A stretch of DNA of 64,000 bases from Fistulifera solaris (GCA_030295235.1 AP026169.1:62001-126000), one strand, 5' to 3'; shown: positions 44,660 to 56,806, counted from the stretch's first letter. The notes: generated by a model not told the origin, from the sequence alone. Program-made: numbers and translations.

Positions 44660-45346
44660 ATGCCACCGAGATCCTTATCTGATCGGAGTCCAGTTTGTGT
44701 CACGCACTTTGATGAAACGTTCCTGGAATCGTCCAGTCAATCGTCGTTCGAAGTCAAAGGAAGCAGCAAATCAACATCACGCAAAGCGTACAAGTCCCTC
44801 GCCTTTGCTCAAGAGAACGAAGTATTCGAAATCCCACACATCAATGACTTTACCGACGAAGATGTCGCCGCGACGTGGTACGATGCGGAAGAGTACGCCG
44901 AAATCAAGGCGGACTATCAATGTGTCATCTTCATGATGGAGAGCGGGGAACGAATAGACGATGATGAAGAACACACAACACGGGGATTGGAGTATCGAAC
45001 ACAACAGGGGGCGTGGAGTCGGTACGAGAACAAGCGGGATGCTTACAATGCGGTATTGGATGAACAGGACCGACATTGGAAGAAGGATATTGATGATCCC
45101 GAGGCGTTGCGACGGGTCTATGTCGAGCAAGTCGCCAAGTGTCAAAAAGCGGCCGAACAGCGAGCCGCACAAGATGAAATGGATATGCGAGAGATAATGA
45201 GAGCCGATGCCTTTCGTGAAGAGCAACAGGTAAGGAGAAAAGCGTCTAAAATCAAACCAAAATTGGTGAAGATGAAGGACGGATCAGATAGTAGTGCGGT
45301 GCGCAAATCGTCACTCTCCAAAAAGTCAAAACGAGATAGCGTATGA
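44660..45346 (+). CDS. Uncharacterised protein of the ATWYD/TTRGLEYRT family, member 1
   Basis: 228 aa from the ATG at 44660. The frame is open further upstream, but only with Arg/Lys-rich non-conserved sequence. Core at ~75-175: VAATWYDAEEYAEIK, TTRGLEYRTQQGAWSR, ENKRDAYNAVLDEQ, DPEALRRVYVEQVAKCQKAA. The same core occurs in the 49558-50196 gene. The rest is basic, with a Lys/Ser-rich tail (KLVKMKDGS, KKSKRDSV). It is all-helical in appearance and I see no catalytic motif. I do not recognise a named domain. The two family members flank the eIF2B-epsilon gene in opposite orientation, as expected from a local duplication. Function unknown. Confidence 0.7.
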   Translation: MPPRSLSDRSPVCVTHFDETFLESSSQSSFEVKGSSKSTSRKAYKSLAFAQENEVFEIPHINDFTDEDVAATWYDAEEYAEIKADYQCVIFMMESGERIDDDEEHTTRGLEYRTQQGAWSRYENKRDAYNAVLDEQDRHWKKDIDDPEALRRVYVEQVAKCQKAAEQRAAQDEMDMREIMRADAFREEQQVRRKASKIKPKLVKMKDGSDSSAVRKSSLSKKSKRDSV

Positions 45347-45933
45347 TCACTATTTTGCAAAACAAAAACGATTCACAAAACCTCCGTAAGGAACAAACTA
45401 CCATTCATAACAATACAATATGATTTCAATAATATCCTATTGACACGCAATAGCCAACACACAGCTATTGTTAACGCTGCGTTTATGATTAGACAACCTA
45501 TAATTCCCGATCTAGTTGCTAGTTGCTCGTCCTAGTCATCGCTATTCATTGTCATTGTCCCTGATCAGAGTGAGTTGGCTTTGGGTCGTCAATAGATAGG
45601 CCTTTTTCTTGGTCCGATCCGGAGGAATCCTAAAATCGAATGCAACCGGTACTAAAAGAATTCTTCCGCCCGTTACTTGTACACTACTTGGTATACCAGG
45701 TACCGGTACCGGTACGGTACCTGGACAGACGATCACAAAAGATCGCCGCATGCAGAACCAGCAGCAGACTGCAGATCTCGCTCCCTCCGTCGCCCGCTTG
45801 TCGGCCGGTATCCAGTATGAATGTGCTTTAAAAGAACTTTGATTCTTCTTGGATGGACGACAGCGAACGAAATAAGGCAACCAAATGCAAAAACAGAGTA
45901 ATGCTACTGTGTTCAAAACATTGAAAGAAGAGA
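45347..45933. other. Intergenic, 587 bp, with GGTACC array
   Basis: Contains an alternating run of ACCGGT/GGTACC units (45691-45724, TATACCAGGTACCGGTACCG and onward). No gene. Confidence 0.5.
45691..45724. repeat. GGTACC/ACCGGT palindromic array
   Basis: Overlapping self-complementary units (CAGGTACC, GGTACCGGTACCGG, GGTACCTGG). The whole is nearly palindromic and could fold back on itself. Confidence 0.7.
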
Positions 45934-46443
45934 ATGCCGGCATTGACCTACGCACAGGAATCCGCTGCCGTCGAAGAAGCGGCCAGTGAAGCCTTCCAGT
46001 TGATTGACGCGTTTGCGGAACAGGAAACGAACGATCCGAACGGTCCGTGGCGACAACCCGAACAAATTTTATCGTCGTTGAATGAGGCACGCGCCAAATT
46101 AATGAATGCCTGGAACGAATTGAGTGCGAAAATGGCGGAGGATGAACAACAAGAAAAAACTTCTACGGTAGTGAACGAGGAAGACTTTCGTGTGGCCTAT
46201 GTCAACATGATTACCGATGCGTTTGCGGATATTTTAGAGGACCTACGGAACCACGATCCTGATTTCGATGTGGATGTTTTAGTTGATTGCTTGCAATCGG
46301 GTATGGAATTAATACCAGAAGAAGATCGAGCTTTATGGATGAAAGAATTCCAAGAGGCTAATCAAGAAGACATCGATGAACTCTTTCCTCACGCTCGTCG
46401 TCGTCGTGATTTGGGTTATGATGTCGAGTCGGCGTCGAAGTGA
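45934..46443 (+). CDS. Small acidic protein, unknown
   Basis: 169 aa, starting MPALTYAQESAAVEEAASEA. Helical and acidic throughout, with ADILEDLRNHDPDFDVDVLV and MELIPEEDRALWMKEFQE in the second half and a basic ARRRRDLGYD near the end. No Cys, no signal, no membrane segment. The ORF is compact, with an ATG and good codon use, so I believe it is real. I do not recognise the family. It ends 186 bp from the convergent eIF2B-epsilon gene. Confidence 0.6.
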   Translation: MPALTYAQESAAVEEAASEAFQLIDAFAEQETNDPNGPWRQPEQILSSLNEARAKLMNAWNELSAKMAEDEQQEKTSTVVNEEDFRVAYVNMITDAFADILEDLRNHDPDFDVDVLVDCLQSGMELIPEEDRALWMKEFQEANQEDIDELFPHARRRRDLGYDVESASK

Positions 46444-46629
46444 GCGTGTGTCTTTTTGCGCGCGTATGCTATACCGGAATCAGGGATTGTCATGGCAACA
46501 GATTCAAGCACAATGAAAGAGTTGAGCGAACGACTTTGCTGATCCTTCAAAGAATCATTTATAGAACATACATGAGAATGACTGAATATTATCTAGTAAA
46601 TACGACGATAAACACTCTGATCAATGCAT

Positions 46630-48823
46630 TTAATCACTGTCTTCTTCACTGTCTTCATCGTCATCGTCGTCACTCTCTTCTTCTCGTAGCCACTCCAAAA
46701 ATTCTTGGACTGCCTTGGACCGAAATAGTCTTCCACGGGGTGTATCTCCTTCCGTTTGCCGCTCGTCCGCCCAAGCAAAGATAGCTTCGTCACTGACAAC
46801 TTCTTCGTCTTCCAATACAGTTAGCAGAAAGCGGAAAGACATGCCGCTCGACAGAACAGTTCCTATTTCGGTTTCTTCGCACGCACATCGCTCCAAGGCA
46901 AGTACAATCGCTTTCTCTTCCTCCATCGTGATACTCATTTTTTGCAGCAATGGAGCCCAGTGTTGCAACGCCTTCTTGAATTCGGTTGCCATTTTGACGT
47001 CTTTCATATCTTGGGTGATATTCATTCGCTCTAAAATAGCCATCGTCGCTGCTGTTACGCAGTCACTGTAACTAGCATTTTGGCTGAACTTGAACGAATT
47101 GAGTTCAATCGCCAGGTTCTCAATAGGGCTAATCATTTCGTATTCCATACAAATGCTTTTCAGTTCGCGAATGACATCAACGCCTTTTTGACGACCTATG
47201 ATTTCATCATTGTTGTTAGCGGCGAAAGGTTCGGCATCCGCGCTAAATGTCACTGCTCCGCTATATTCATCGAGGTAATCCGGCATGCCTTCGTCGTCAC
47301 CCATGTCGCTAAAATTGTCCGAAGGTTCTTGCTGATATGAAGAGCGAAGAGCCTCTAGTGCGGTACGGTCGTAACCGATACTTTCTGATTTTAGCTTTTC
47401 TGCGACCGATAGGTATCCTTCATCATCTTCATTGTATTCTTCGTCATCTGGTTTGGTTTCCAAATGTGACCCTTTCCATCGGGTCCCACCAAATGAGTGT
47501 CCAGACACGGCTGATCTCGATCCTCCCCTTCGTCAAAGTCGTTGCTACTGTCATCATCCCAGCCATCACCAAAATCGTCTTCCTTTTCTTCTTTGAGTGA
47601 CAGACGAGTGTACGGTGGCAACACCACATTTTCACCCACGACGCACCCCGCACCTATCACGCATCCGGAGTGGACCACGGCGCCCGCCTGGATGACGGCG
47701 CCATCGGCCACAATCGATTGAATCACCTTCGCTCCCGGACCAATTTCTACGGCACTCCACAAATGCGTCTCTTCCAAGACAGCACCGGCAGCAATCACGC
47801 AATAGTTGCCCACCGTGCAACGCGTAAGCTTGGAATTTTCCCCAATCGTGCAGGTACCAATCATTCCAGGGCCCTCCACGGTGGCACTCCGTGCGATTCG
47901 AGCATTCGACTCCACGTACAAATAATGTCGCTGCATTTGATAAAACTCTCTTTCAAAGTAGTTTTCGGGTACCACTGGATAACACCATCGTTTCAATAAA
48001 TCACGTGAAGTTTGTGCGTACGAATACGGATCGGTCACACGACTGGAATACCCCTCCGTGACGACGTGCCCGTAAATGATGTTCTGCAGTCCCTCTTCTT
48101 CTTCCGCGACGGAGTTGGTGACAAACTCACGTCGGATATCTCCATAATCAAAATTATCCGAGAACCGCGCCAACAAATCGGGGCTACAGATATCGATGCC
48201 GCCATCGACCAAATCGGAGCGTAGTTCCACCGGGGTACTGATGAACGAGCAAGGGACTCGCACTGATTTCGCGGACTGGTCGTAGTAATAAATTCGCTGC
48301 TTCGGATCCATTCCTACCACTAAATCATCGTCTTGCACACCTTTCTCTCGCATCAATATCGTCATAATGGCAGCACTGTCTTGTTCGTGCCGTTTCTTAT
48401 GCGCCAGCATGGCGGCGGAGATGTCGATATTCATGACAGCGTCCGCGTGCATGAGTAAAAGGGATCACTCTTGACAATGGAACGTTTGTCAAGTTCACGG
48501 AGCGCGTCGCCGGCATTTAAAAAGGATGGATCTTGAATGACGGTGACCGTGAGGCGACTCGTTCGTTGGTGCGACACGTATGCGGCGACCGCGTCGGCCA
48601 CGCACATGACCAAGACTTGCTCGACACCGACACTGGCAAGAAAATCGATCGCGTAATCGATTAGGGGGACATTGTTGAGGGGGCAAAGTACTTTGGGTTG
48701 ATCGAGGTTGAGCGGACGAAATTGATTCCGTGTGAACGCGTCGTCGGCGAGTAATACCGCTTGCAGCGGTTCTTTACGTTCCGTTAAATTGTCAGTGTGT
48801 TTGTCAATTCCTTTTTTCACCAT
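46630..48823 (-). CDS. EIF2B5: Translation initiation factor eIF2B, epsilon subunit
   Basis: About 731 aa from the ATG at 48823, within the family's usual ~700-720. Two homopolymer breaks: A4 (48457-48460), where one base restores DPFLLMHADAVMNIDIS, and T3 (47452-47454), where one base restores IWKPKPDDEEYNEDDEGYLS. Domains in order: nucleotidyltransferase-like (LQAVLLADDAF, VLCPLNNVPLIDYAIDFL; ~20-250), left-handed beta-helix of hexapeptide repeats (IGTCTIGENSKLTRCTVG, VIQAGAVVHSGCVIGAG; ~320-450), an acidic linker, and a C-terminal W2/eIF5C domain ending in an acidic tail (WLREEESDDDDDEDSEEDSD). Known: it is the catalytic subunit of the guanine nucleotide exchange factor that recharges eIF2 with GTP. 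It is an essential gene, so the frame breaks are very unlikely to be real. Confidence 0.92.
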
Positions 48824-49557
48824 TTTGGCAGCTGAATGTGTTGAATGTTTAAGTAGCTCAAGCACTTTTTCCTGTTGCAATGCTCTAGGATGCTTGCCGT
48901 TTTTTTGTTGCGTTTGAATTGAGGAGCGCGTTTGGAGCCGCTCAATCCATTTTTGTAATTTTCAGTAAGGTTCAGCATAACGATGACGACGTATGACGCA
49001 AGTACCGTACCGGGGTACCGGTACCGGTACGTTCGACTTCGTCATTCTAGCTGTCAATGATTCGGTGCCGAAAACTACTTTCATTTCACATTCATAAAGA
49101 TGCGATGATACCTTGGATCGGACTACGTTAAAGTGTAAAAGCAGAGCGATGATCAGCTGGAAACAAAGAATTATAATCGGAAAACCAACAATATCTTATT
49201 TTACGGGACTGAAGTATGGTTGAATCAAATGAATTTTCACCCTCACACGTTCGACCACCGCTGTTCTTGTTCTGTTCAAAAAGAAATACCAAGTTCGATT
49301 TCCTATGCCAACAACGATGAGTGATGAGGACTATTTATTCTGCTTTCATTGCCCAAAAAGCTTGAGAGTTCGAAGATTCAAACAGAGAATGTGGTGACTA
49401 TCGGTATATAATATCGAAAGAGTAACCTTAATTTCTGAGACTGAATTATGAATGAATAGTATCAAAGTTACTTATTATGTTCAGTTTTCAATTTGTAAAG
49501 AAAAGTAATGCACAAATGTTGGACAAGATTGTATGTATGCAGTATGAATAAATGTGC
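48824..49557. other. Intergenic, 734 bp, with GGTACC array
   Basis: Carries a second GGTACC/ACCGGT array at 49000-49032. Otherwise AT-rich, with no gene. Confidence 0.5.
49000..49032. repeat. GGTACC/ACCGGT palindromic array
   Basis: AGTACCGTACCGGGGTACCG continuing into GTACCGGTACG. Same unit type as the array at 45691-45724, 3.3 kb away across eIF2B-epsilon. Confidence 0.7.
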
Positions 49558-50196
49558 TCAGGCCGCTACGGCAGCCGATTTTCCGGGTGCCGCTAGGAAG
49601 GGGCTTCGTACACGAAAGTGTGTGAACTTTTTCACTTCCGCCCGGGCCTTGCTGAGCAACGACGACTTGATCTTTTGGCAGTATTCTCGAGCTTCCAAAG
49701 CATCAGCAATTGCCAGATTCTGGGCGGCTTCTTGGCATTGCGCGGCAGCGGCATCGAGATACGCTTGAGAAATCAGTTCTGGCTTTTTGATTCCGGCCAA
49801 TCGCTGTCTTCGTTGTTCGTCGAGAACAGCCTTGATTCCATTTAATTTGTTTTCTTGACGAAGATTGGCGCCCTTTCGAGTGCGATACTCGAGACCACGC
49901 GTCGTTTCCTTGTCGCTTTCTTCGACGATCTCATTCTTCATCATCTTCCGAAGAATGGGAATGATATTGCTCTTCATCGCGTTGTATTCAGTCTTGTCGT
50001 ACCATGTTGCCCGGAGATCTTCAATGCCCATGGAAGCACGGCTGGCTATGGGAAAACTTTCGTTGAAAGCTAGCGAAATCTTCACCCGAAGTCGGCGTTT
50101 CAAAGTCACGGGGAAGACACGTGGTGAACTGGCAGGAGAACTGGCTTCCGTCATGAGAGTTTGGCTATCGTCGTCGATCAATTTTTGGAACGTCAT
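49558..50196 (-). CDS. Uncharacterised protein of the ATWYD/TTRGLEYRT family, member 2
   Basis: 212 aa, intact. It shares with the 44660-45346 protein the core LRATWYDKTEYNAMKS, MMKNEI, KETTRGLEYRTRKGANLR, ENKLNGIKAVLDEQRRQ, GIKKPELISQAYLDAAAAQCQEAA. Its N-terminus is Ser/Pro-rich followed by basic VTLKRRLRVKISLAFNESFP. The C-terminus ends in a Lys/Arg stretch then an Ala-rich tail. It is helical, with no active-site motif I can name. Invariant ATWYD, TTRGLEYRT and AVLDEQ make a distinctive signature that could be searched for. Function unknown. Confidence 0.72.
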   Translation of the reverse strand: MTFQKLIDDDSQTLMTEASSPASSPRVFPVTLKRRLRVKISLAFNESFPIASRASMGIEDLRATWYDKTEYNAMKSNIIPILRKMMKNEIVEESDKETTRGLEYRTRKGANLRQENKLNGIKAVLDEQRRQRLAGIKKPELISQAYLDAAAAQCQEAAQNLAIADALEAREYCQKIKSSLLSKARAEVKKFTHFRVRSPFLAAPGKSAAVAA

Positions 50197-51477
50197 GTTA
50201 AATTCGATGTTTTTGATTCGAGAAGAGATGTATGTGCTTCACTTCCTTGGTGCAGATGGAATTATGGCACAAAAACGAAAAAGGGTGTAAGTCGAAACAC
50301 AAAGCCCGCTCCCGCTCAGTCTCAGTATGTAGTTTGTCTCATTGAAGGAGAGGAAAGAACAGAAAGGAAAATGACCTTTTGATTTCTGAACTTCATCGCT
50401 GATACAGGTTTGTAGTGGGCAATAATCTTCATCGCTCTTCTCTTTCGTTCTTTCCTTCGGGTTGTCTAAAATGCGAATCCAAAAATTCCCTTTTTGAAGT
50501 GACTTGAAGATCTAGCTAACTTCTCGCTTCTGCTAGTGCGTACGAAAGGCTCAATTAGAAATCTAATTTGTAATTAGTACACAAAAATACTAGTCGTGTA
50601 ACACGGGCATTCGTCTCTCTTATTGCCTTTGACTTCCTTCAGGCTTTAGGGATTCTTTGAGAACGACAGAAAGTTCATCGTAAAACGAAACATCAAGAAG
50701 GCACGAGCTATTTAATTATTGCCCTTCCGGCAAAATAGTCATTCCTTCAAAAAGTGCTTGGCGCAATTTCTGAGTCTTTTTTAGTGCCTTCTTCCAAAAC
50801 CAAGGTGAAAAACGTTTAGTGTATAGCGTTACAACATCAGGCTTCTGATGAAGTTGACAGTTGGTAATCCTAGAAACGAACCGTGAATAGTGTGAATAGT
50901 GAACGCAATTCGAAAAATTGGAAACGATTCAAGTTGCCCACTTCGTATTTCGTATTTCGTACGAATCACTAATCACTAATCAGTAATCATAAATCATCGA
51001 TGAATTCTATCATCTGGACGTGAAGCTTTAAAGAATATTCTTCAAGTCAAAGTGCGCAGTCAGGACATTGATGCATCAATGGCCCGGTCATCTTTTGGAT
51101 TCACACGGTTTTGACCGACGACGCGCTTCTGTTAATTGTTAATTGTCATGGGCCGAGGTATGTCACTGTCGGAATGTCGAGGCAAAAATGAAGCAATTTA
51201 AGGCAATCTATCCACTAACATCTTATACTTTATTATAAGCAATCAAGCTGATCATATCAGCTTGACCTTCTTCTCGGCAGAAACTGAACTCTAGGCAATT
51301 GGATTTTACGAGAGCTCCCGTTGCTCTAGAAATCCGGACGACCTGACAATGTCAAGTTTTGATCCACCACGGTTTATCTGTCTGCATGCCTTCATATTAT
51401 AAGCCCTTTAGTTTCCGAATCCCTTTTGTTGAGATGATTTTCTCTAGTTCTAGAGACTAGAAGACTACCAGTAGAGA
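50197..51477. other. Intergenic, 1.28 kb
   Basis: Gene-poor. Near 50948-50995 there are short direct repeats (CGTATTTCGTATTTCGTACG, then CACTAATCACTAATCAGTAA). No gene or RNA recognised. Confidence 0.45.
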
Positions 51478-51829
51478 CTAGTTGCATAATTTGTTCTGGC
51501 CAGCGTAGGGTAAACGGTAAACGCGAACGATAATCGATTTTTCTGTCGTCTGGCCGCAGCTACGTTCCACATCGTCTTTTACAATGACTCGGAGTGTACC
51601 GATGTGGTTCTTGCTTTTCCCTTTCGGCGCAACGACGAAAAGATTTGTTGTGGTGCTCCGCAAGTCGTCGGCTGTTTGTGTGTTTTTGAAGGATGAAATC
51701 GAGAGCAGCGTCACCCAAATCGGAGATGCTCTCTCCGCAAACCAAAACAGCGAATGCCTTGGGGCGAAACGCTGTTTGTTGGATCTTTTTAGTTGATCCC
51801 TTGCATTCATCTTCATTTTCTGGAAGCAT
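51478..51829 (-). CDS. Possible small protein, 116 aa
   Basis: ATG at 51829. Two overlapping frames join into a single sensible sequence if one A is removed from a T5/A5 run (51683-51687): ALDFILQNTQTADDLRSTTT, then NLFVVAPKGKSKNHIGTLRV and IVKDDVERSCG to a stop at 51478. The N-terminal half (FAVLVCGESISDLGDAALDF) is also protein-like. No family recognised. Its head-to-head position 110 bp from the ISWI start is compatible with a real gene. Moderate to low confidence. Confidence 0.38.
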
Positions 51830-51938
51830 TGATTCATTCCTATCATAGTTTTAAGTGTGTGCTGTCATTACGAAGCCTGAAACGTAGCATTTCTGAGACA
51901 CTTTTTGTTGCTGGCATTTTTCACGATATAACGGTATC

Positions 51939-54900
51939 ATGGAAGACACGACAGAGGATGCCCCCGTACCCGTGAGAAAGATCAAAACGGCTTTTCTCTA
52001 TTATCAAGGTGATCAGTTGAGCAAAATACGAGCCGAAATGGGTTTATCGATGGGTGATGCCATGACGCAGGTACGTTTCCACAAGAGAAGCATTTTGAGT
52101 CACAATCCTCTCTCTGTCTCTCTCTCAAACACGTAATGTTGCAGCTGGCCGCACGTTGGAGAAATTTATCGGCCGAAGAAAAACAACCCTACCTCGATCA
52201 AGAAGAAGCCGATCGAGAGCGCTTTCAGCGCGAATCGGCAGAAGCGGATGCCAAAGCCATGGCGATCCAGGAAGCACGCCGACAGGCCTTGTCGATCCAA
52301 GACGGAGAAGATCACACGAGTCGGGGTGCTCGTCGTCGCGTCGAGCAAATGCGTGAACTGAAGCAACAGAATCATCGGGAACCGACGTGGTCGGCGGAAG
52401 TACTCGAGCGACGGGCGCAGCAACAAGCAGAAACGGCGGCCCGACGGGAAGAACGAGCGAGGCAAGAAGAAGAGCTAAAGAAGAAGCACCGGAAACTTGA
52501 TAAGGAAGAATCGAAGAAGGCAGCTCAACGACTAGAATACCTGCTGGCGCAATCGTCCATTTTCTCCAGGCTCCAAGACGGGGGTAAAACGGAAGGAAAA
52601 AATAAGGAAAACGGAAAAGCTCGTCAGCGTGGAGCACATCATATTCATGATAAAGATAGCACGGCTTCTGATGAAGAAGAGGAAGACGAAGAAGAAAACG
52701 GCTCGAATACGGTTTTTCTCTCGCAACAGCCATCCTGTATTAAGTTTGGACAGTTGAAACCATACCAACTTGAATCGCTCAACTGGATGATTCATTTATC
52801 GGAGAAAGGTTTGAACGGAATCTTGGCAGATGGTAAGCATGAAAAGTTGCTGCGCATAATGTTTTACTTTCGAGTGAATTGTTCTGACGTGCTACCCTCT
52901 CGTCATAGAAATGGGTCTCGGGAAAACCTTGCAATCGATTTCCATCATGGCGTACCACTACGAATATAAACGCAGTCAGGGGCCTCATCTAGTTTGTGTT
53001 CCTAAATCGACTTTATCGAACTGGATGAAGGAAATTAATCGATGGTGCCCGGCACTTCGAGTTATCAAGTTTCACGGTAGTCGAGAAGATCGTGAGGAGA
53101 TGGTTGACAATTTTTTCACGAACGAAGCTGCCGCACACGACGGCCGTCGACCTGATAAGCAGATCATGAATGGGTCAGGGGAACTTATCGATGATAACAC
53201 GGATAACCCGCGTGCTTGGGACGTCTGTATTACCACGTATGAAATTGCGAATATGGAGAGAAAAACACTACAGAAGTTCACATGGAAGTATTTGGTTATT
53301 GATGAAGCACATCGTTTAAAGAATGATGCAAGTATGTTTAGCAAAACGGTCCGATCGTTCCGTACGTCAAATCGGCTGTTGCTGACGGGCACTCCGTTGC
53401 AAAACAACCTCCATGAACTGTGGGCATTGCTCAATTTTTTGCTGCCCGATATTTTTTCTTCTGCTGAGCAATTTGATGAGTGGTTTGACCTTGAAATTGA
53501 AGATGAAGAGGCAAAAAGAACATCATCTCTCAGTTGCACAAAATTCTAAGACCATTCATGCTGCGCCGTCTCAAGTCAGATGTGGCCAAGGGCCTCCCTC
53601 CAAAAACAGAAACAATCTTGTACGTCGGTATGTCGAAGATGCAAAAGCAGCTTTACAAACAGCTACTAATGCGAGACTTGGACAGTATTACCGGTAAAGC
53701 TTCCGGAAAGAATCGCACGACTATTCTCAACATTGTGATGCAGCTCAGAAAGTGTTGCGGTCACCCTTACCTGTTCGAAGGAGTCGAAGATCGGTCGTTG
53801 GACCCATTAGGCGAACATCTTGTCGAAAATTGTGGTAAATTGAGCATGGTCGACAAGCTTCTGAAACGTCTGAAAGAGCGAGGGGATCGGGTTCTTATTT
53901 TCACTCAGATGACCCGGGTACTCGATATTCTGGAGGATTTCATGTTCATGCGGGGATATCAATATTGTCGAATTGACGGAAATACAAATTATGATGACCG
54001 TGAAAGCCAAATTGATGAGTTCAATAGACCAGGAAGTGAAAAGTTTTGCTTCTTGTTGTCCACGCGCGCCGGTGGACTGGGCATTAATCTTCAAACAGCT
54101 AATATTTGCATCCTTTACGATTCCGACTGGTAGGTTATGAAGCTACGTTTGATTGACCTTCTACCAGATTTACTGACGCCGCCATCGCAGGAATCCACAG
54201 CAAGATTTACAGGCACAAGACAGATGCCATCGCCTTGGTCAGAAAAAACCAGTAACTGTCTTTCGTCTTGTCTCGGAAAATACCATCGAAGAAAAAATAG
54301 TGGAACGAGCGCAACAAAAACTTAAGCTTGACGCTATGGTAGTGCAACAAGGACGCCTCAAGGACAAAGATAAAGTCACTAAAGAGGAAATCTTGGCTGC
54401 GGTCCGTTTCGGAGCAGACACGATTTTTCGTTCGGAAGAGTCCACAATTACCGACGAAGATATCGATGTCATCCTTCAGCGAGGAGAGGCAAAGACAAAA
54501 GAATTAGCCGAGAGGCTTCAAAAGGCTGACAAAGGAGACCTTTTAGATTTCAGACTCGATGGAGGGATATCTGCTCAGACGTTCGAGGGAATTGACTACA
54601 GCGACAAGGATCTGCGTGATCATTTACGAATGCTGGCGGCTAACTCGGTCGGAAAACGTGAGCGAAGACCTCCTCCAAGCAGCTACAATCCTATTATTCA
54701 ATCCAAGAAGTCCATGATTGTGAACAATAAGCGTATCAAATTGCCAAAGCCACTTCGACTTCCTCAAATGGAGGACCACCACTTCTACAACCGAGAACGT
54801 TTGCTCGAACTAGGACACCTTGAGTTTGAAAACTATGCCGCACTGCGCGAGAAAGGCCAGCTTCCAGCTAAGGAGATCATAGAACGAAACCGATCCCTTT

Positions 54901-56735
54901 TACCTCCTGAGATGGCCCAGGAAAAACGTGAACTCATGGAAGAGGGTTTCGGGGATTGGAGCCGCAGTCAGTACTATCATTTCGTTAAGGCGTGTGCCAA
55001 ATACGGAAGACAAGACATTGCAAGCATTGCTGCTGACATGGATATGCCCGAGGAAGCTGTTGCCCCCTACAGTGAGGCATTCTGGAAGTACGGCCCTACT
55101 GAACTAAAAAATGAATGGGAACGCGTTCTCGGTAATATCGAACGCGGAGAGAAGAAGTTGGCAAAACAAAAGAAGCTCAGTGGTTTACTGACTGAGTTTG
55201 TTAAAACCTTTGATAATCCTCGTCATGAAATGGTGTTTGCCAACAAGGGCACAACTCATTTCGCACTTGAGCAAGATCGAGCACTTCTTTGCGCAGTCGA
55301 AAAGCATGGCTATGGGAACTGGGATTTAGTCCGTGAAGAGATTCGGACGGATAATGCTTTGAAATTCCAGCATTCGGTTCAAGGTATGTCAGTTCAGGCG
55401 ATCGCCAAGCGCTGCGACTACAGAATGCGTCAGATGGAAAAAGAACTCGAAGCTCGCGAGAAGATGATGAAGAGCAGAAAACCTGCCAATATTCTAGCAG
55501 CTCAACGTGCGGTCGAATCAATCAGAGAAATGGATTTGTGGGATATTCAAGCACGCGAAGCCGAACTGGAAGGAGAAGAACCGCCACCAATCAGTGGTCT
55601 TTCTGAGACGGCCCGGTCGGTTTTGGAGGAGCGATTGACCGACCGCGCAGCACACATAGCACGCTTGCGGGAAATAGAAGTACAAGTACAAAAATGTGCC
55701 CTTATTGCGGAAGAAACCCGACAGGCCATTCTGCGAGGGGACCAGTATGTCAACTATAGCAGTATCACATTGAAGTCCGCCACTGGACCTTCTGGAAAGG
55801 ATGATACCAAACCAGGCGGCCCCACACTCCAAGACGGTATTGAAATCGAGCGATTGATTAATCCATTGATCCTGAAGATTCCAGCCTGTCGACAGTGCGA
55901 AAACTGCAACACTAATACAAAGCTTTGCTGTAGACGGTTGGAGGAACGTGAGCGTCTTTTGTCCGAAGAGACCATGAAGAGATTAGGAAACGACGGTGTA
56001 AAGAAAACCAAGAAACGCAAGCATGGCGATTCGTTGGCTACCTCTTCACCGAAGAAGACTGCATCCTCCACATCGTATACCATCAAGCCTCTGGAGCCCC
56101 CGAAAAGAAGAAAAAAGCTGCTCATGCAAAAGGCTGACGGTCAACTGAAAGTCCGCGTCACTTCCCAAGGCAACAAGCGCATGACCATTCCAGACGAAGT
56201 ATTTCCCGAATTTGTTCGCCGTGTCGGCTTGGGTACGGGTGAACGTGTGACTGTCATCAATCAATTTGTGGAGGATTACCCCACGATTTCCGCGCGTCAA
56301 GTGACTCTCAAGTTTCAAGAAATTTGTACGAAAGATCGACCAAAGTGTGTGCCGCCAGAACTCACGCCCAAAAAGAAGAAGAAAATGGGACGGACGTTTA
56401 TGTTTTATTTGCGGCCTTGTTTTTACAAACACTTGGATCCGGATGTTCGTCCTCCCGATTGGGAAACGTATGCCGAAGCCGACGAGATTGAATGGCAGCG
56501 CGAGTTGACAGCCAATCCTCGTCCAGACAATGAGGAAGGAAGGTCACCGGACAAAATGAGCAGCTCCGGTTCAATCACATCAAATTTGAATGAGTCGCAA
56601 GTCATGGATGATGTGGATCATTCCGTTGATGATGCTTCCGGTACGGGTGAAGAGGCTTCTGGATTCGGAGAAGATGCTTCGGGAACCGGTGATGATCAAA
56701 TGGATACTGGGGACGAAACGGAAGACGAAGAGTAG
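51939..56735 (+). CDS. ISWI-type SNF2 chromatin remodeller with an N-terminal HMG box
   Basis: Four exons (51939-52070, 52145-52832, 52909-54129, 54191-56735) with introns of 74, 76 and 61 bp. One break at A5 (53513-53517) is fixed by one base, giving [20 protein letters not shown]. About 1528 aa. Domains: HMG box (~12-75: [20 protein letters not shown] ... [20 protein letters not shown]), split by intron 1; coiled basic region; SNF2 ATPase with ADEMGLGKT (Walker A) and IDEAHRLKN (box II), [10 protein letters not shown]; helicase C with [14 protein letters not shown] and [28 protein letters not shown] ([20 protein letters not shown]); SLIDE ([17 protein letters not shown]). A Cys cluster CRQCENC...CC (~1240) and a basic then acidic tail follow. 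Known: ISWI ATPases slide and space nucleosomes. The HMG box is not part of the standard ISWI layout and may add DNA-bending or linker binding. Confidence 0.92.
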
Positions 56736-56806
56736 CAATAGAATGGTCCTATAGATTTAGTTGCTTATACCACATTCTTTTCCTGTAGAAGCTTGGCAAA
56801 GGGTGA

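Noticed and set aside
46715-48224. Antisense ORFs across eIF2B-epsilon
   Set aside because: Shadows of a well-supported gene on the other strand.
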